Of a stretch of DNA of 54,346 bases, positions 8,500-16,559 are shown piece after piece (position 1 is the first letter of the stretch; the number at the start of each line of letters is the position of its first letter). The notes under the pieces are model-generated. The model was not told the origin of the DNA and made no database searches. It saw nothing but the letters and a program-made list of their open reading frames with translations. Made by a program: the position numbers and the translations under genes. Origin of the DNA: an uncultured Verrucomicrobiales bacterium (lineage in GTDB: Bacteria; Verrucomicrobiota; Verrucomicrobiia; Verrucomicrobiales; Akkermansiaceae); contig CALBVY010000024.1 in the NCBI GenBank assembly GCA_937969495.1, forward strand, positions 1-54,346, read 5' to 3'.

Positions 8500-9492
8500 C
8501 TAGGAGATTGATTCTTCAAGGATTTGCTGGAGAATCTGACGTGGTGTCTTCCCATCCGCCAAAGCTTCATAAGATAAGCGGATACGGTGCAAAATCACGT
8601 CTTCAGCCAAGGCAAACAAATCCTCGGAAACCGCGTAGTCGCGGCCATGAATAAGCGCGCGAGCACGAGATGCCTTTAGTAAAGAAATACCTGCACGAGG
8701 AGAACATCCCAACTCAAGGTCTGGGTGCTTACGAGTGCGCTCTACGATATCAACCACATGCTTTAGAAATACTTCACTAACATGAATATCATGTGTCGCC
8801 TCCATCGCAGCGACCAAATCCTCAGGAGTGCCCACGGCATCATCCGATACCAGATCAAATTCCGTCCGAGCTACCGCTCCGCCATCTTTTTTCTGGACCC
8901 CTAACTTTAAGTTCCTCCGGAGAATTTCCTCTTCGTCTTGCGGCTCAGGATAACTCAATCGATGACAGAGCATAAAACGATCTAACTGCGCCTCAGGGAG
9001 TTCGAACGTTCCAGACTGCTCGATTGGGTTTTGTGTAGCAATCACGAGAAATGGGGTAGGCAGTGGCATCGTCTGATTTCCAAGAGTCACTTTCCGCTCC
9101 TGCATCGCTTCTAGCAGAGCCCCTTGCACCTTGGGTGCTGCTCGGTTAATCTCATCCGCCAAAAGTAGATTGGTAAAAATCGGGCCATGATGAGTACGGA
9201 AACTACCGGATTTTTCATCGAGTATTTCACTGCCAATAATATCTGACGGTAACAGATCGATGGTAAACTGCACCCGACTGAAGTCCAAGTGAATCGCTTT
9301 TGAAATCGTGTTCACCAAAAGCGTCTTCGCTAAGCCCGGCATCCCTTCCAGCAGCAGGTGACCAGAGGTTAACAGAGAAATTAACGTCCGCTCCACAACA
9401 ACATCTTGCCCAACGACAATCTCTCCAACACGATCACGAATCTCTTTAAGATAAGAGGCAAGATGGTTATTTGAGGTACTTAATTGACTCAT
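8500..9492 (-). CDS. MoxR-family AAA+ ATPase
   Basis: A 330-residue AAA+ ATPase of the MoxR branch, first gene of the Bat operon. It shows the Walker A variant EGMPGLAKT, Walker B LLLADEINRA, sensor 1 ATQNPIEQ, and an arginine-rich lid region ending with SPRAGISLLKASRARA, all typical of MoxR. Family role: ATP-driven remodelling or maturation of VWA-linked client complexes. The chosen start is the ATG giving MSQLSTS. An upstream in-frame TTG at 9513 would add seven residues, but these lie outside the conserved domain. It is divergent from aspartokinase across about 150 nt, which should contain the operon promoter. Confidence 0.93.
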   Translation of the reverse strand: MSQLSTSNNHLASYLKEIRDRVGEIVVGQDVVVERTLISLLTSGHLLLEGMPGLAKTLLVNTISKAIHLDFSRVQFTIDLLPSDIIGSEILDEKSGSFRTHHGPIFTNLLLADEINRAAPKVQGALLEAMQERKVTLGNQTMPLPTPFLVIATQNPIEQSGTFELPEAQLDRFMLCHRLSYPEPQDEEEILRRNLKLGVQKKDGGAVARTEFDLVSDDAVGTPEDLVAAMEATHDIHVSEVFLKHVVDIVERTRKHPDLELGCSPRAGISLLKASRARALIHGRDYAVSEDLFALAEDVILHRIRLSYEALADGKTPRQILQQILEESIS

Positions 9493-9577
9493 TTTATGAA
9501 AAGTATAGAGCAATCACCTGCCGTCAACATACAAAGCAGCGGCTAGCATTTTAAATATCGGATCAAGCTCGTGATGC

Positions 9578-9605
9578 TTGACCTGATATTCTTCCTGACT
9601 ATGCT
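9578..9605 (+). promoter_or_regulatory. Possible sigma70-type promoter of lysC
   Basis: TTGACC (9578-9583), a 16-nt spacer and TATGCT (9600-9605) precede the aspartokinase ATG at 9643 by a leader of about 30 nt. The match is partial, so this is only a candidate in the divergent moxR-lysC region. Confidence 0.3.
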
Positions 9606-9642
9606 GCGCGTTCTCAGCAGTCAGATTTCTCGCACCTCTCAT

Positions 9643-10869
9643 ATGGCCTTAATTGTTCAAAAATACGGCGGCAGCTCCGTTGGCAGCCTTGATCGCATCC
9701 GCAATGTCGCTTCGCGTATCAAGCAGCTCCGCGATGAAGGCAATGAAGTGGTAGCCGTGGTATCAGCCATGGGTGGAGTCACAGATAAGCTCATCGGCAT
9801 GGCCAAGGAGCTTCACGAATCTCCTCCAGAACGAGAACTTGATGTTCTCCTCTCAAGTGGAGAGCAACAATCCATCGCCCTCCTCGCCACCGCATTACAA
9901 AGCATAGGAGTAGATGCTGTATCCGCCACTGGTAGGCAGGCAGGCATCACCACATCCGGTAGTCATACACGCGGGCGTATTGAGGATATCGATCCTAGCA
10001 TGCTACAGGATTATCTTAAAGAAGGTAAAGTGGTTATCGTTGCTGGATTCCAAGGAGTTACCCAGACAGGCCTCATTCACACTCTTGGCCGAGGAGGATC
10101 TGACCTTACCGCAATTGCTGTGGCAGCAGCATTAAAAGCAGACCTCTGCCAAATTCTCACTGATGTCGATGGAGTTTACACCTGTGATCCTAGGATCGTT
10201 CAAGAAGCACGCAAGCTGCCAGAAATTTCCTACGATGAAATGTTGGAAATGGCCTCATCAGGGAGTAAGGTCATGCAATCTCGCTCCGTCGAATTTGCCA
10301 AGAAATATGGAGTCGTCTTTGAAGTCTGCTCCAGCCTGAACCATAACCCTGGAACTTTAGTTACCGAAGAACACCCAACCATGGAAGCCGTAGTCATCCG
10401 AGGAGTCTCTATCGAGCGCTCCCAAGCCCGTGTCACTATCACCGATATCCCTGACCGCCCAGGGAACTCCGCCAAAATTCTAGGAGCCCTTGCTGAGGCA
10501 GAGATTAATGTCGATATGATTGTATCTAACATAGCAAGCGACGGTATGGCGCGCCACTCATTCACCATGCATACCAATGACCTAGGGCGTGCTCAGGCAG
10601 CACTTAAGCCAGTGCTCAGCAAGCTATCCGAAGATGCACAGATAGAAACTGAAGCTGGCCTCGCTAAGCTCAGCACGGTAGGTATTGGAATGCGCTCTCA
10701 CTCAGGAGTGGCTGCAAAAATGTTTAAAGCACTTGGTGATGCCGATATTAACATCGGTATGATCTCTACATCAGAAATCAAAATTGCTGTCACCGTAGAT
10801 GAAACTAGCATTGAGGATGCTGCCCGTGTCGTGCATGACGTCTTTGAGCTCGATAAAAAACCAGCCTAA
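9643..10869 (+). CDS. lysC: Aspartate kinase
   Basis: A 408-residue aspartokinase that phosphorylates L-aspartate with ATP, the first step towards Lys, Thr, Met and diaminopimelate. The N-terminal kinase domain has the hallmark VQKYGGSSVG, then GRGGSDLTA and the TDVDGVYTCDPR segment. Two C-terminal ACT domains (about 265-400) give feedback control by amino acids. Length and layout fit the monofunctional bacterial class. The ATG giving MALIVQKYGG was chosen. The 24 codons upstream in frame are outside the family consensus and overlap the likely promoter. No Shine-Dalgarno is visible. Confidence 0.96.
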   Translation: MALIVQKYGGSSVGSLDRIRNVASRIKQLRDEGNEVVAVVSAMGGVTDKLIGMAKELHESPPERELDVLLSSGEQQSIALLATALQSIGVDAVSATGRQAGITTSGSHTRGRIEDIDPSMLQDYLKEGKVVIVAGFQGVTQTGLIHTLGRGGSDLTAIAVAAALKADLCQILTDVDGVYTCDPRIVQEARKLPEISYDEMLEMASSGSKVMQSRSVEFAKKYGVVFEVCSSLNHNPGTLVTEEHPTMEAVVIRGVSIERSQARVTITDIPDRPGNSAKILGALAEAEINVDMIVSNIASDGMARHSFTMHTNDLGRAQAALKPVLSKLSEDAQIETEAGLAKLSTVGIGMRSHSGVAAKMFKALGDADINIGMISTSEIKIAVTVDETSIEDAARVVHDVFELDKKPA

Positions 10870-10889
10870 CAAACAGGCCAACTCATACC

Positions 10890-11603
10890 ATGGGGCAGAC
10901 ACCTCACAATCCTTACGCCACACCAACAGCCCAAGCCCATACCGAGGCAGCTGCGCCAAGTAGCATGGCCGGCTCCTATGGCGCATTCAGAGATAACGGC
11001 GCGCTTAAGACGGCACTTGTCTGCCTCCTCGTTCTTGATGCCCTATTCTATATCGTGAACACGGGGATCTTAAACTACATGAACATGCAGCGGTATGAGA
11101 GTGCCAGCTATCTCCCTACAGATAACACTTCCGAGTTAGAGGACATCATCTCTATTGCTAGTTTAGCACACGCGCTCTTTAGTATTGCTCTCATTGTTAC
11201 TTTCTTAGTTTGGGTGAATCGTTCCTGCAAAAACGCATGGCTATTAGACCCACCACGAATGGAAACCACCCCTGGCTGGGCAGTCGGATATTTTTTTATC
11301 CCCATCATCATGCTCTGGAAACCCTACGGTGCCATGAAGGAAATCCGCAGTGCAAGTTACGGTAAAGACCATCCACTCAAGACCCTTATACCACTGTGGT
11401 GGACCTTCTCATTAATCACGCTCTTTATCGGCACCTATACTGACACCCTCTATTCCAGCACAGATCTCGATGTATACCTTACCGCATGCAAACTTGACCT
11501 GATCTCTACCCCACTCAATGTGATTTTAAATTATCTAGTGATCGTGCTCGTCACCGGTATCACACTCGCTCAGCAGCGACGCATCCTTCATTGGCATCAG
11601 TAA
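10890..11603 (+). CDS. DUF4328-like membrane protein
   Basis: A 237-residue membrane protein. A proline/alanine-rich cytoplasmic start (NPYATPTAQA) is followed by helices at about 41-60, 85-110, 133-150 and later, ending near ILNYLVIVLVTGITLA. The central pattern W-V-N-R-S-C-K-N, then P-G-W-A-V-G-Y-F-F-I-P, then a K-P-Y-x-A-M-K-E segment is the DUF4328 signature. Function is unknown. It follows lysC by 20 nt and is probably cotranscribed with the next membrane protein. Confidence 0.75.
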   Translation: MGQTPHNPYATPTAQAHTEAAAPSSMAGSYGAFRDNGALKTALVCLLVLDALFYIVNTGILNYMNMQRYESASYLPTDNTSELEDIISIASLAHALFSIALIVTFLVWVNRSCKNAWLLDPPRMETTPGWAVGYFFIPIIMLWKPYGAMKEIRSASYGKDHPLKTLIPLWWTFSLITLFIGTYTDTLYSSTDLDVYLTACKLDLISTPLNVILNYLVIVLVTGITLAQQRRILHWHQ

Positions 11604-11662
11604 GGAAACTTACCCTAGACCAAATCCACTGCTTTACTTTACGCACGCATTCGCCAACCATC

Positions 11663-12172
11663 ATGGGGATGCGATTAATTGGAACTTTATGGGGCTTGAT
11701 CGGAGTGTCTGCACTCTTAGGCTCGGCTATTTACAGACTCGCCCCGCGGGCTAAGGAAGCCTTGGATATGGGTCTCAGTACGCCACAATGGATAGCTCTT
11801 ATCGGCTTTGCTCTGTTCATGATGATCGCTGAAGGATATCGAGGATTTCAAAAGAAATTCTCACCTCGGACTGCTGCACGCGTGAGGTATTTACGCGATC
11901 ATCCCAGCCTATTGCGTAGCTTACTGGCTCCATTTTTCTGTATGGGTTATTTCCACGCTACCAAAAAAACTCAGATTACCGCCATCGTCCTCACTTTAGG
12001 AATTATCATGCTCATTATACTGGTGTCATTCTGCCCTCAACCTTGGCGCGGCATTATTGACTTCGGCGTAGTTCTCGGTCTGAGCTGGGGACTAATCTCT
12101 TTTCTGATTTTTACAGCCAAGGCTCTCACTCAAAAGAGCTTTCCCCACTCACCAGAGACACCTAACACATAA
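11663..12172 (+). CDS. Uncharacterised membrane protein
   Basis: A protein of about 169 residues with four predicted helices and no motif I recognise. The middle segment (about 70-105) is soluble and basic, containing ARVRYLRDHPSLL. The frame opens further upstream at a TTG (11591), overlapping the DUF4328 gene. I chose ATG 11663 because the hydrophobic region starts right after it; ATG 11669 is equally possible. It converges on the thioesterase gene with only 3 nt between stops, so no terminator fits between them. Confidence 0.6.
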   Translation: MGMRLIGTLWGLIGVSALLGSAIYRLAPRAKEALDMGLSTPQWIALIGFALFMMIAEGYRGFQKKFSPRTAARVRYLRDHPSLLRSLLAPFFCMGYFHATKKTQITAIVLTLGIIMLIILVSFCPQPWRGIIDFGVVLGLSWGLISFLIFTAKALTQKSFPHSPETPNT

Positions 12173-12175
12173 AAC

Positions 12176-12553
12176 CTAACTTGTTAGTTTTTGACGCCAT
12201 TCGGAGGCTAGCGCCACTGCCTTACCTTCGGCGTTAACGCGCACAGTTTTCATATTTCCACTGGCGCAAATTTCACCTCCACAGCTTAATTGGAACCTCC
12301 AGACAATGGAACTTTCTCCGAGCTGTTCGGGGGAAATCATCACCTCTACAGTGTCCGCCGGCATAATGGGTGCGGTATAGCTACACTGCACATCCACACG
12401 TGGCCAGCCGCCATTTTCCAGTAATGGAATACTAAGACTCTCTAAGAATAAATGCTCAGCCTCCTCTACGTAGCAAAGGATACGAGAAAAATGCACCACC
12501 CCAGCCGCATCCGTATCGGAAAAAGAAACGCGGCGCTGGTAATGGTATTCCAT
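12176..12553 (-). CDS. Hotdog-fold acyl-CoA thioesterase (4HBT/YbgC type)
   Basis: A 125-residue single hotdog domain. The 4HBT active-site signature FSDTDAAGVVHFSRI sits at about 10-24, with the catalytic Asp expected in SDTDAAG. Length and motif match YbgC-like or DHNA-CoA-type thioesterases that hydrolyse acyl- or aromatic-CoA thioesters; the substrate cannot be told from sequence. It lies directly downstream of fabF on the same strand (14 nt), suggesting a link to acyl-chain metabolism. Confidence 0.88.
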   Translation of the reverse strand: MEYHYQRRVSFSDTDAAGVVHFSRILCYVEEAEHLFLESLSIPLLENGGWPRVDVQCSYTAPIMPADTVEVMISPEQLGESSIVWRFQLSCGGEICASGNMKTVRVNAEGKAVALASEWRQKLTS

Positions 12554-12567
12554 TTCAGACAGATCCC

Positions 12568-13815
12568 CTAGCTCATCTCACGCACCAGCACACTGGCATT
12601 ATGCCCACCAAATCCAAAGGAGTTACTAAGAGCACTCTTAACTTCTACTTCGCGTGCAATATTAGGAGTGTAATCTAAATCACACTCTGGATCTTGATCT
12701 TCGAGGTTAATCGTAGGAGGCACAATATTATCCTTCATTGCCATTAAACAGGCGGCAAGCTCCACTCCACCAGCAGCACCAAGAAGATGCCCCGTCATGG
12801 ACTTGGTAGAACTCACAATCAAATCGTCTTTGGCATGATTTCCAAACGTTTTTTTAATCGCTTTGGTTTCACAAATATCTCCGAGTGGCGTGGAAGTACC
12901 GTGCGCATTCACATAAGTAACCTCTTCCGGGTTCATCTTCGCGTGCTGAAGTGCCATATCCATACAGCGCGCTGCACCATGCCCTTCTGGATGCGGAGAG
13001 GTCATGTGATAAGCATCACAACTTACCCCATAGCCTACTAACTCTGCATAAATTTCTGCACCACGCTTTTTAGCGTGTTCATACTCTTCAATAACAACAA
13101 CACCTGCACCCTCTCCCATTACAAAACCGTCTCGCCCAGTATCAAAAGGCCTCGATGCACGCTCTGGCTCACCATTTCTCGTGCTAAGTGCTTTCATGTT
13201 ACTAAAACCTGACACCCCCATAGGAAGAATCGTTGCTTCAGCACCACCACAGACAAAAGCATCTGCATCACCGAACTTAATCATTCTCCAAGCCTCACCA
13301 ATGTTATGATTCGAGGTAGCACAGGCAGTAACAATAACCATATTAGGTCCCCCAAATCCATATTCCATGGCAAGAATACCACTGCCAATATTGGAAATCA
13401 TCATTGGAATCACAAAGGGAGAAACCCGGGAGGCACCACGCTTAATGAGCTTTTCATGCTCGTTTTCAAGTGTACCAAGCCCACCAATACCACTACCCAC
13501 CATGACTCCCACACGATCACGATCAATACCCTCAGAATCTAAATTAGCATCATTAATAGCCATCTTTGAGGCAGCGACGGCAAACTGCGCGTATCGATCA
13601 CAACGACGAGCATCCTTGGGATTGTTAAACCATGGAGCTGGATCAAAACCCTTCACTTCTCCTGCAATTTTACAGGGATAAGGATCAGAATCTATAAGTG
13701 TAATCGGGCCGATCCCACTCCGCCCCGCCTTCAGTCCATCCCAAGTGGATTGTAAATCATTTCCTAACGGGCTCAGTGCCCCAATACCTGTGATGACAAC
13801 TCTACGATCGTTCAT
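12568..13815 (-). CDS. fabF: Beta-ketoacyl-ACP synthase II
   Basis: A 415-residue KAS II enzyme that condenses malonyl-ACP with acyl-ACP in fatty acid elongation. The catalytic triad is visible: Cys165 in VTACATSNHN, one His in VNAHGTSTPLGD (about 305), and the second in SMTGHLLGAAGG (about 342). The glycine-rich SNSFGFGGHN is near the C-terminus. Length equals that of typical FabF. It carries its own A/T-rich upstream region without a Shine-Dalgarno. The downstream thioesterase is likely cotranscribed. Confidence 0.96.
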   Translation of the reverse strand: MNDRRVVITGIGALSPLGNDLQSTWDGLKAGRSGIGPITLIDSDPYPCKIAGEVKGFDPAPWFNNPKDARRCDRYAQFAVAASKMAINDANLDSEGIDRDRVGVMVGSGIGGLGTLENEHEKLIKRGASRVSPFVIPMMISNIGSGILAMEYGFGGPNMVIVTACATSNHNIGEAWRMIKFGDADAFVCGGAEATILPMGVSGFSNMKALSTRNGEPERASRPFDTGRDGFVMGEGAGVVVIEEYEHAKKRGAEIYAELVGYGVSCDAYHMTSPHPEGHGAARCMDMALQHAKMNPEEVTYVNAHGTSTPLGDICETKAIKKTFGNHAKDDLIVSSTKSMTGHLLGAAGGVELAACLMAMKDNIVPPTINLEDQDPECDLDYTPNIAREVEVKSALSNSFGFGGHNASVLVREMS

Positions 13816-13898
13816 AAAAATATAGCAAATTTTCCGCGCTGCGGTTGATCACGATTATTCCAGTTCCGTAGCGTTTGTGCAAGCACCAACCACCCAGC

Positions 13899-14141
13899 TC
13901 AACCGAGCCTCCGCGAACGTCCACGGTCATTAGCTCGATCACAACCTGGGCATCGAGGAGCCGGTTCCCTAGTCCAGTCTTGATAAAGATGACCACAGAC
14001 ACGGCAGCAGATCACGTTATTCTTAGCTTTTTTCTTTCTAGAACGACGACTCAGACCCACGAACACACAGTAAAGACCAATACCCACTAAGGGGCCACAG
14101 ACCACCCACAGAATAAACTCCTCCAAGGTTAGCTCAATCAT
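13899..14141 (-). CDS. Small zinc-ribbon membrane protein
   Basis: An 80-residue protein with one membrane helix at about 9-30 and a basic stretch (RRSRKKKAK). It then has a two-knuckle zinc ribbon: C-C-R-V-C at about 45-49 and R-C-P-G-C at about 64-68, each knuckle with CxxC. The tail is Arg-rich. No specific family was recognised. Its start overlaps the preceding TonB-like gene by 8 nt, so it is probably translated with the ExbB/ExbD cluster as its last member. The real gene status is supported by paired cysteines, a helix and coupling. Confidence 0.72.
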   Translation of the reverse strand: MIELTLEEFILWVVCGPLVGIGLYCVFVGLSRRSRKKKAKNNVICCRVCGHLYQDWTREPAPRCPGCDRANDRGRSRRLG

Positions 14142-14952
14142 CTGCGCGGAGAGCTTCTATTTGTAATTCTAACACCCCCCTGACAACAGGTGAACCTGCC
14201 GCAGATGCTAATCGTTGGCTGCGTAACCAAGCGGCTAGCAGCTTTTCCTTTTCCATGGGCTTCAGCGCCTCCAAAGACTCACCAGAAAGTGCTAGACAAT
14301 CTGTCACCACCCCTCGGTCATTAACACTGATATAAAATCGATACGTCTGCCCATACCACTCTTCCGCTACCAAGGCGCGCGGTAAACTAAGAGACTGATT
14401 AGGCAGGCGCTCTGTGATGTCTTTATCCGCGGTGATCCGCGCCTGCACATAAATATCCCCACGCGAAACCTGCCCCTCTCCCTGTGCCAGCTCCCACGAT
14501 CTCAAAGTCTCTCCAGTTAGCGCGCTAGAAGGCTTAATAACGGAAGGCAATACTCCCCCCTCCTCAGCGGTCGGTAATGGCTGCAGCTCAGGATGATATC
14601 CGCTAACATATCCAGCAAGAAGATTGGCCGAATCCCTGATTCTTCCCATGGTATCGTGATCATAGGCTGGATCCCAGCGACGAGGAAAAGGCGATCTTTC
14701 TTCAATTTGAACAAGTAATTGATAAGCATGGGGATCATCCTCATTAATCATAAATACAGTGCCTGCACGCTTGGAAAGTGATGTTTCTTGCCCAACATCA
14801 ATTCGAATAGCATAGACCGAAAAAGCAAAAAAACTGGCCGCCATCATCAAGGCTATCAGCTTCCCTGTATGGTGCCTTTTTGCTCCACGCCAACGAAAAA
14901 TAAGCCCAGCCTCTTGGTCGCGCCTCTCTCTTCTTTTACGTAAAAAATACAT
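14134..14952 (-). CDS. TonB-like periplasmic protein of ExbBD cluster
   Basis: A 272-residue protein with a strongly basic cytoplasmic start (about 33 residues), a single membrane helix at about 33-48 and a periplasmic remainder. The last ~90 residues (TYRFYISVNDRGVVTDC and SPVVRGVLELQI) resemble the TonB/TolA C-terminal fold, in which an output domain is joined to an ExbB/ExbD motor. There is no proline-rich linker of the usual TonB kind, so the match is weak. Gene order exbB-exbD-this gene supports an energy-transducer role, which remains inference. Confidence 0.55.
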   Translation of the reverse strand: MYFLRKRRERRDQEAGLIFRWRGAKRHHTGKLIALMMAASFFAFSVYAIRIDVGQETSLSKRAGTVFMINEDDPHAYQLLVQIEERSPFPRRWDPAYDHDTMGRIRDSANLLAGYVSGYHPELQPLPTAEEGGVLPSVIKPSSALTGETLRSWELAQGEGQVSRGDIYVQARITADKDITERLPNQSLSLPRALVAEEWYGQTYRFYISVNDRGVVTDCLALSGESLEALKPMEKEKLLAAWLRSQRLASAAGSPVVRGVLELQIEALRADD

Positions 14953-14971
14953 CGTGTAGTAAAAAGAATAA

Positions 14972-15388
14972 TTAATCCGCGCTGATTGGTCTACCAGCGA
15001 TACCGCAGTTAAGCCCCATTTTTAAAATACGATTAATCACCTCCTTCTCCACCCCACTGGGAACGGCCACATCCGCCCGAATCACTGCCGTGGTAATCAC
15101 TGTACCTTCCTCACGGAGTCGTTGAATTTCTTTTTCCAAATCTCCTATCGGCACAAGATTTTTATTTACCCAAAGTGGATTTCCCGGCCCCACACCTAAG
15201 GTGATAACAATAGGGCTATCCATCTGAGAGAGCCTCCAAGGGGACTCATGAACAGTAACCTCAATTCCTGTTTGCTGTGCAAATGATGGACCCAACAGAG
15301 GAAATACGAGAATCAATGCAATGATATCCAGACCAGCCAGTGTATGCAGGAATCCAGGCTTTGCTGGTAGTGTCAGCTTCAGCTTCAT
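14972..15388 (-). CDS. ExbD/TolR-like biopolymer transport protein
   Basis: A 138-residue protein with an N-terminal cytoplasmic segment, one membrane helix at about 17-38 (with an Asp, TLAGLDIIALILVF, in the position where ExbD/TolR carry the proton-path Asp) and a periplasmic domain with the ExbD-type end. It is shorter and more divergent than the second ExbD in this window. It overlaps exbB by 4 nt. It should form the stator with the upstream TolQ/ExbB protein and use the proton motive force. Confidence 0.78.
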   Translation of the reverse strand: MKLKLTLPAKPGFLHTLAGLDIIALILVFPLLGPSFAQQTGIEVTVHESPWRLSQMDSPIVITLGVGPGNPLWVNKNLVPIGDLEKEIQRLREEGTVITTAVIRADVAVPSGVEKEVINRILKMGLNCGIAGRPISAD

Positions 15389-16068
15389 TTTTTCACCTTT
15401 GCCTTTTTCTGATCTGCAATCTCATCCGCCTCTTCACGAAAGGAAACAATCTCGCCCTGATCACGCGCATCACAGACGATATTAACCATCTCAATACCAC
15501 AACGCTCGATTCTGTGCACCATCCGCGTCACACGGCCGTAGAAAAATAGATAGAAAAGATACACGGGAATCGCCACCGCAAGACCAAGCCCTGTGGTCAC
15601 TAGACTCTCATATACCCCACCAGACATAGCCGCAGGAGAGGAAAATGCCTTATCCTGATTCATTGTCATAAAAGTACCCACTAAACCATTCACCGTCCCT
15701 AACATACCCACCAATGGAGCAATAAGAGCTATACCGTAAAGAGCCCGCAGATTCCTCTCCATCCGGGGAACCTCCAGCTGACCAGCTTCCTGCGCAACAT
15801 CACGGAGATCTCGTCTAGGTAGACTTTTTCTCATCAGAACAGCATGAGCCACGCGTGCGGCCGGCCCTGGTGCCCTTGCCGCTTCATGCATAGCCTCTGC
15901 ATAGGCACCTTTACGCACATGATTAGCCAAACCAAGTAGCAGATCTCCTACATTTACTCTGACCTTCTGAAAAAAGAAAATACGCTCTACTATCAGCAGC
16001 ATACTCACAAAGGCAAGCACACCTAACACCCAGACAAACGGACCTCCTTGTTCTACAAGTTGTAACAT
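15385..16068 (-). CDS. ExbB/TolQ/MotA proton-channel family protein
   Basis: A 227-residue ExbB/TolQ protein. It has an N-terminal helix (about 10-33), a cytoplasmic helical region, and two further helices carrying the family core IAPLVGMLGTVNGLVGTF (about 134-152) and YESLVTTGLGLAVAIPVYLFY. The tail is Lys/Glu-rich. It conducts protons together with ExbD to power an envelope process. First gene of a four-gene cluster with exbD, a TonB-like gene and a zinc-ribbon gene. No receptor lies nearby, so the client is unknown. Confidence 0.9.
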   Translation of the reverse strand: MLQLVEQGGPFVWVLGVLAFVSMLLIVERIFFFQKVRVNVGDLLLGLANHVRKGAYAEAMHEAARAPGPAARVAHAVLMRKSLPRRDLRDVAQEAGQLEVPRMERNLRALYGIALIAPLVGMLGTVNGLVGTFMTMNQDKAFSSPAAMSGGVYESLVTTGLGLAVAIPVYLFYLFFYGRVTRMVHRIERCGIEMVNIVCDARDQGEIVSFREEADEIADQKKAKVKK

Positions 16069-16162
16069 CTTACGAGATTCTACACGACACCAGAAAATAT
16101 GCCAATTTCCAAATGATTAAAAACCACAGACTTATCTCTAATCCATTTCTGAAGAGCACGCA

Positions 16163-16477
16163 TCAGTCCAGATACGAACAGATATATTGGCAGATCCCTT
16201 CAGCCACAGTAATCGTAAAGCCAGAGTCCCCATCAACATCAAAATGCTCCCCAGAGCTATATCCAGCCTGCCCTTCTTCCCCATCAAGAATAACCGAACA
16301 TACTCCATCAATGACCTCCATCCTCTCCGCGGCAGCAGTACCAAAGTGATATGACCCCGGGTAAATCAAACCGAAACTTTTCTTACTCCCATCAGGCAGA
16401 GTAATACCGTGAGAAACAACTTTTCCATCAAAATAAATATTGGCCTTAGCCGTGGCGGTAACATTCGTAAATTCCAT
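16163..16477 (-). CDS. ppnP: Pyrimidine/purine nucleoside phosphorylase
   Basis: A 104-residue single cupin-like protein of the PpnP (YaiE/DUF1255) family, which phosphorolyses several nucleosides to base and ribose-1-phosphate. Family features are present: NIYFDGKVVSHG near the N-terminus, LIYPGSYHFGTAAAE, the E-hydrophobic-x-x-G-C segment MEVIDGVCSV and the end GICQYICSYL. Length is close to the usual 94 residues. It is a single gene between the exbB cluster and thiH (divergent). Confidence 0.92.
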   Translation of the reverse strand: MEFTNVTATAKANIYFDGKVVSHGITLPDGSKKSFGLIYPGSYHFGTAAAERMEVIDGVCSVILDGEEGQAGYSSGEHFDVDGDSGFTITVAEGICQYICSYLD

Positions 16478-16559
16478 GTGAGTAAACTTCCAGATCCCAA
16501 CTCATGGGGCAATACCGAAACGTGACTTTAAGCTAGAATATGCATTTTTCGAAATCCCT

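Noticed and set aside
9571-9642. 24-residue N-terminal extension of aspartokinase
   Set aside because: Outside the family consensus and overlapping a promoter-like sequence; ATG 9643 gives the standard N-terminus.
16130-16165. Second UGA read-through at the ppnP end
   Set aside because: PpnP is already complete at the UGA, and the following sequence has no UxxC or GG-loop hairpin that I can see.
16478-16559. TPP riboswitch before thiH
   Set aside because: The 82-nt region is too short and lacks the CUGAGA core. A short ATG frame at 16540 ends at once and is out of frame with thiH.
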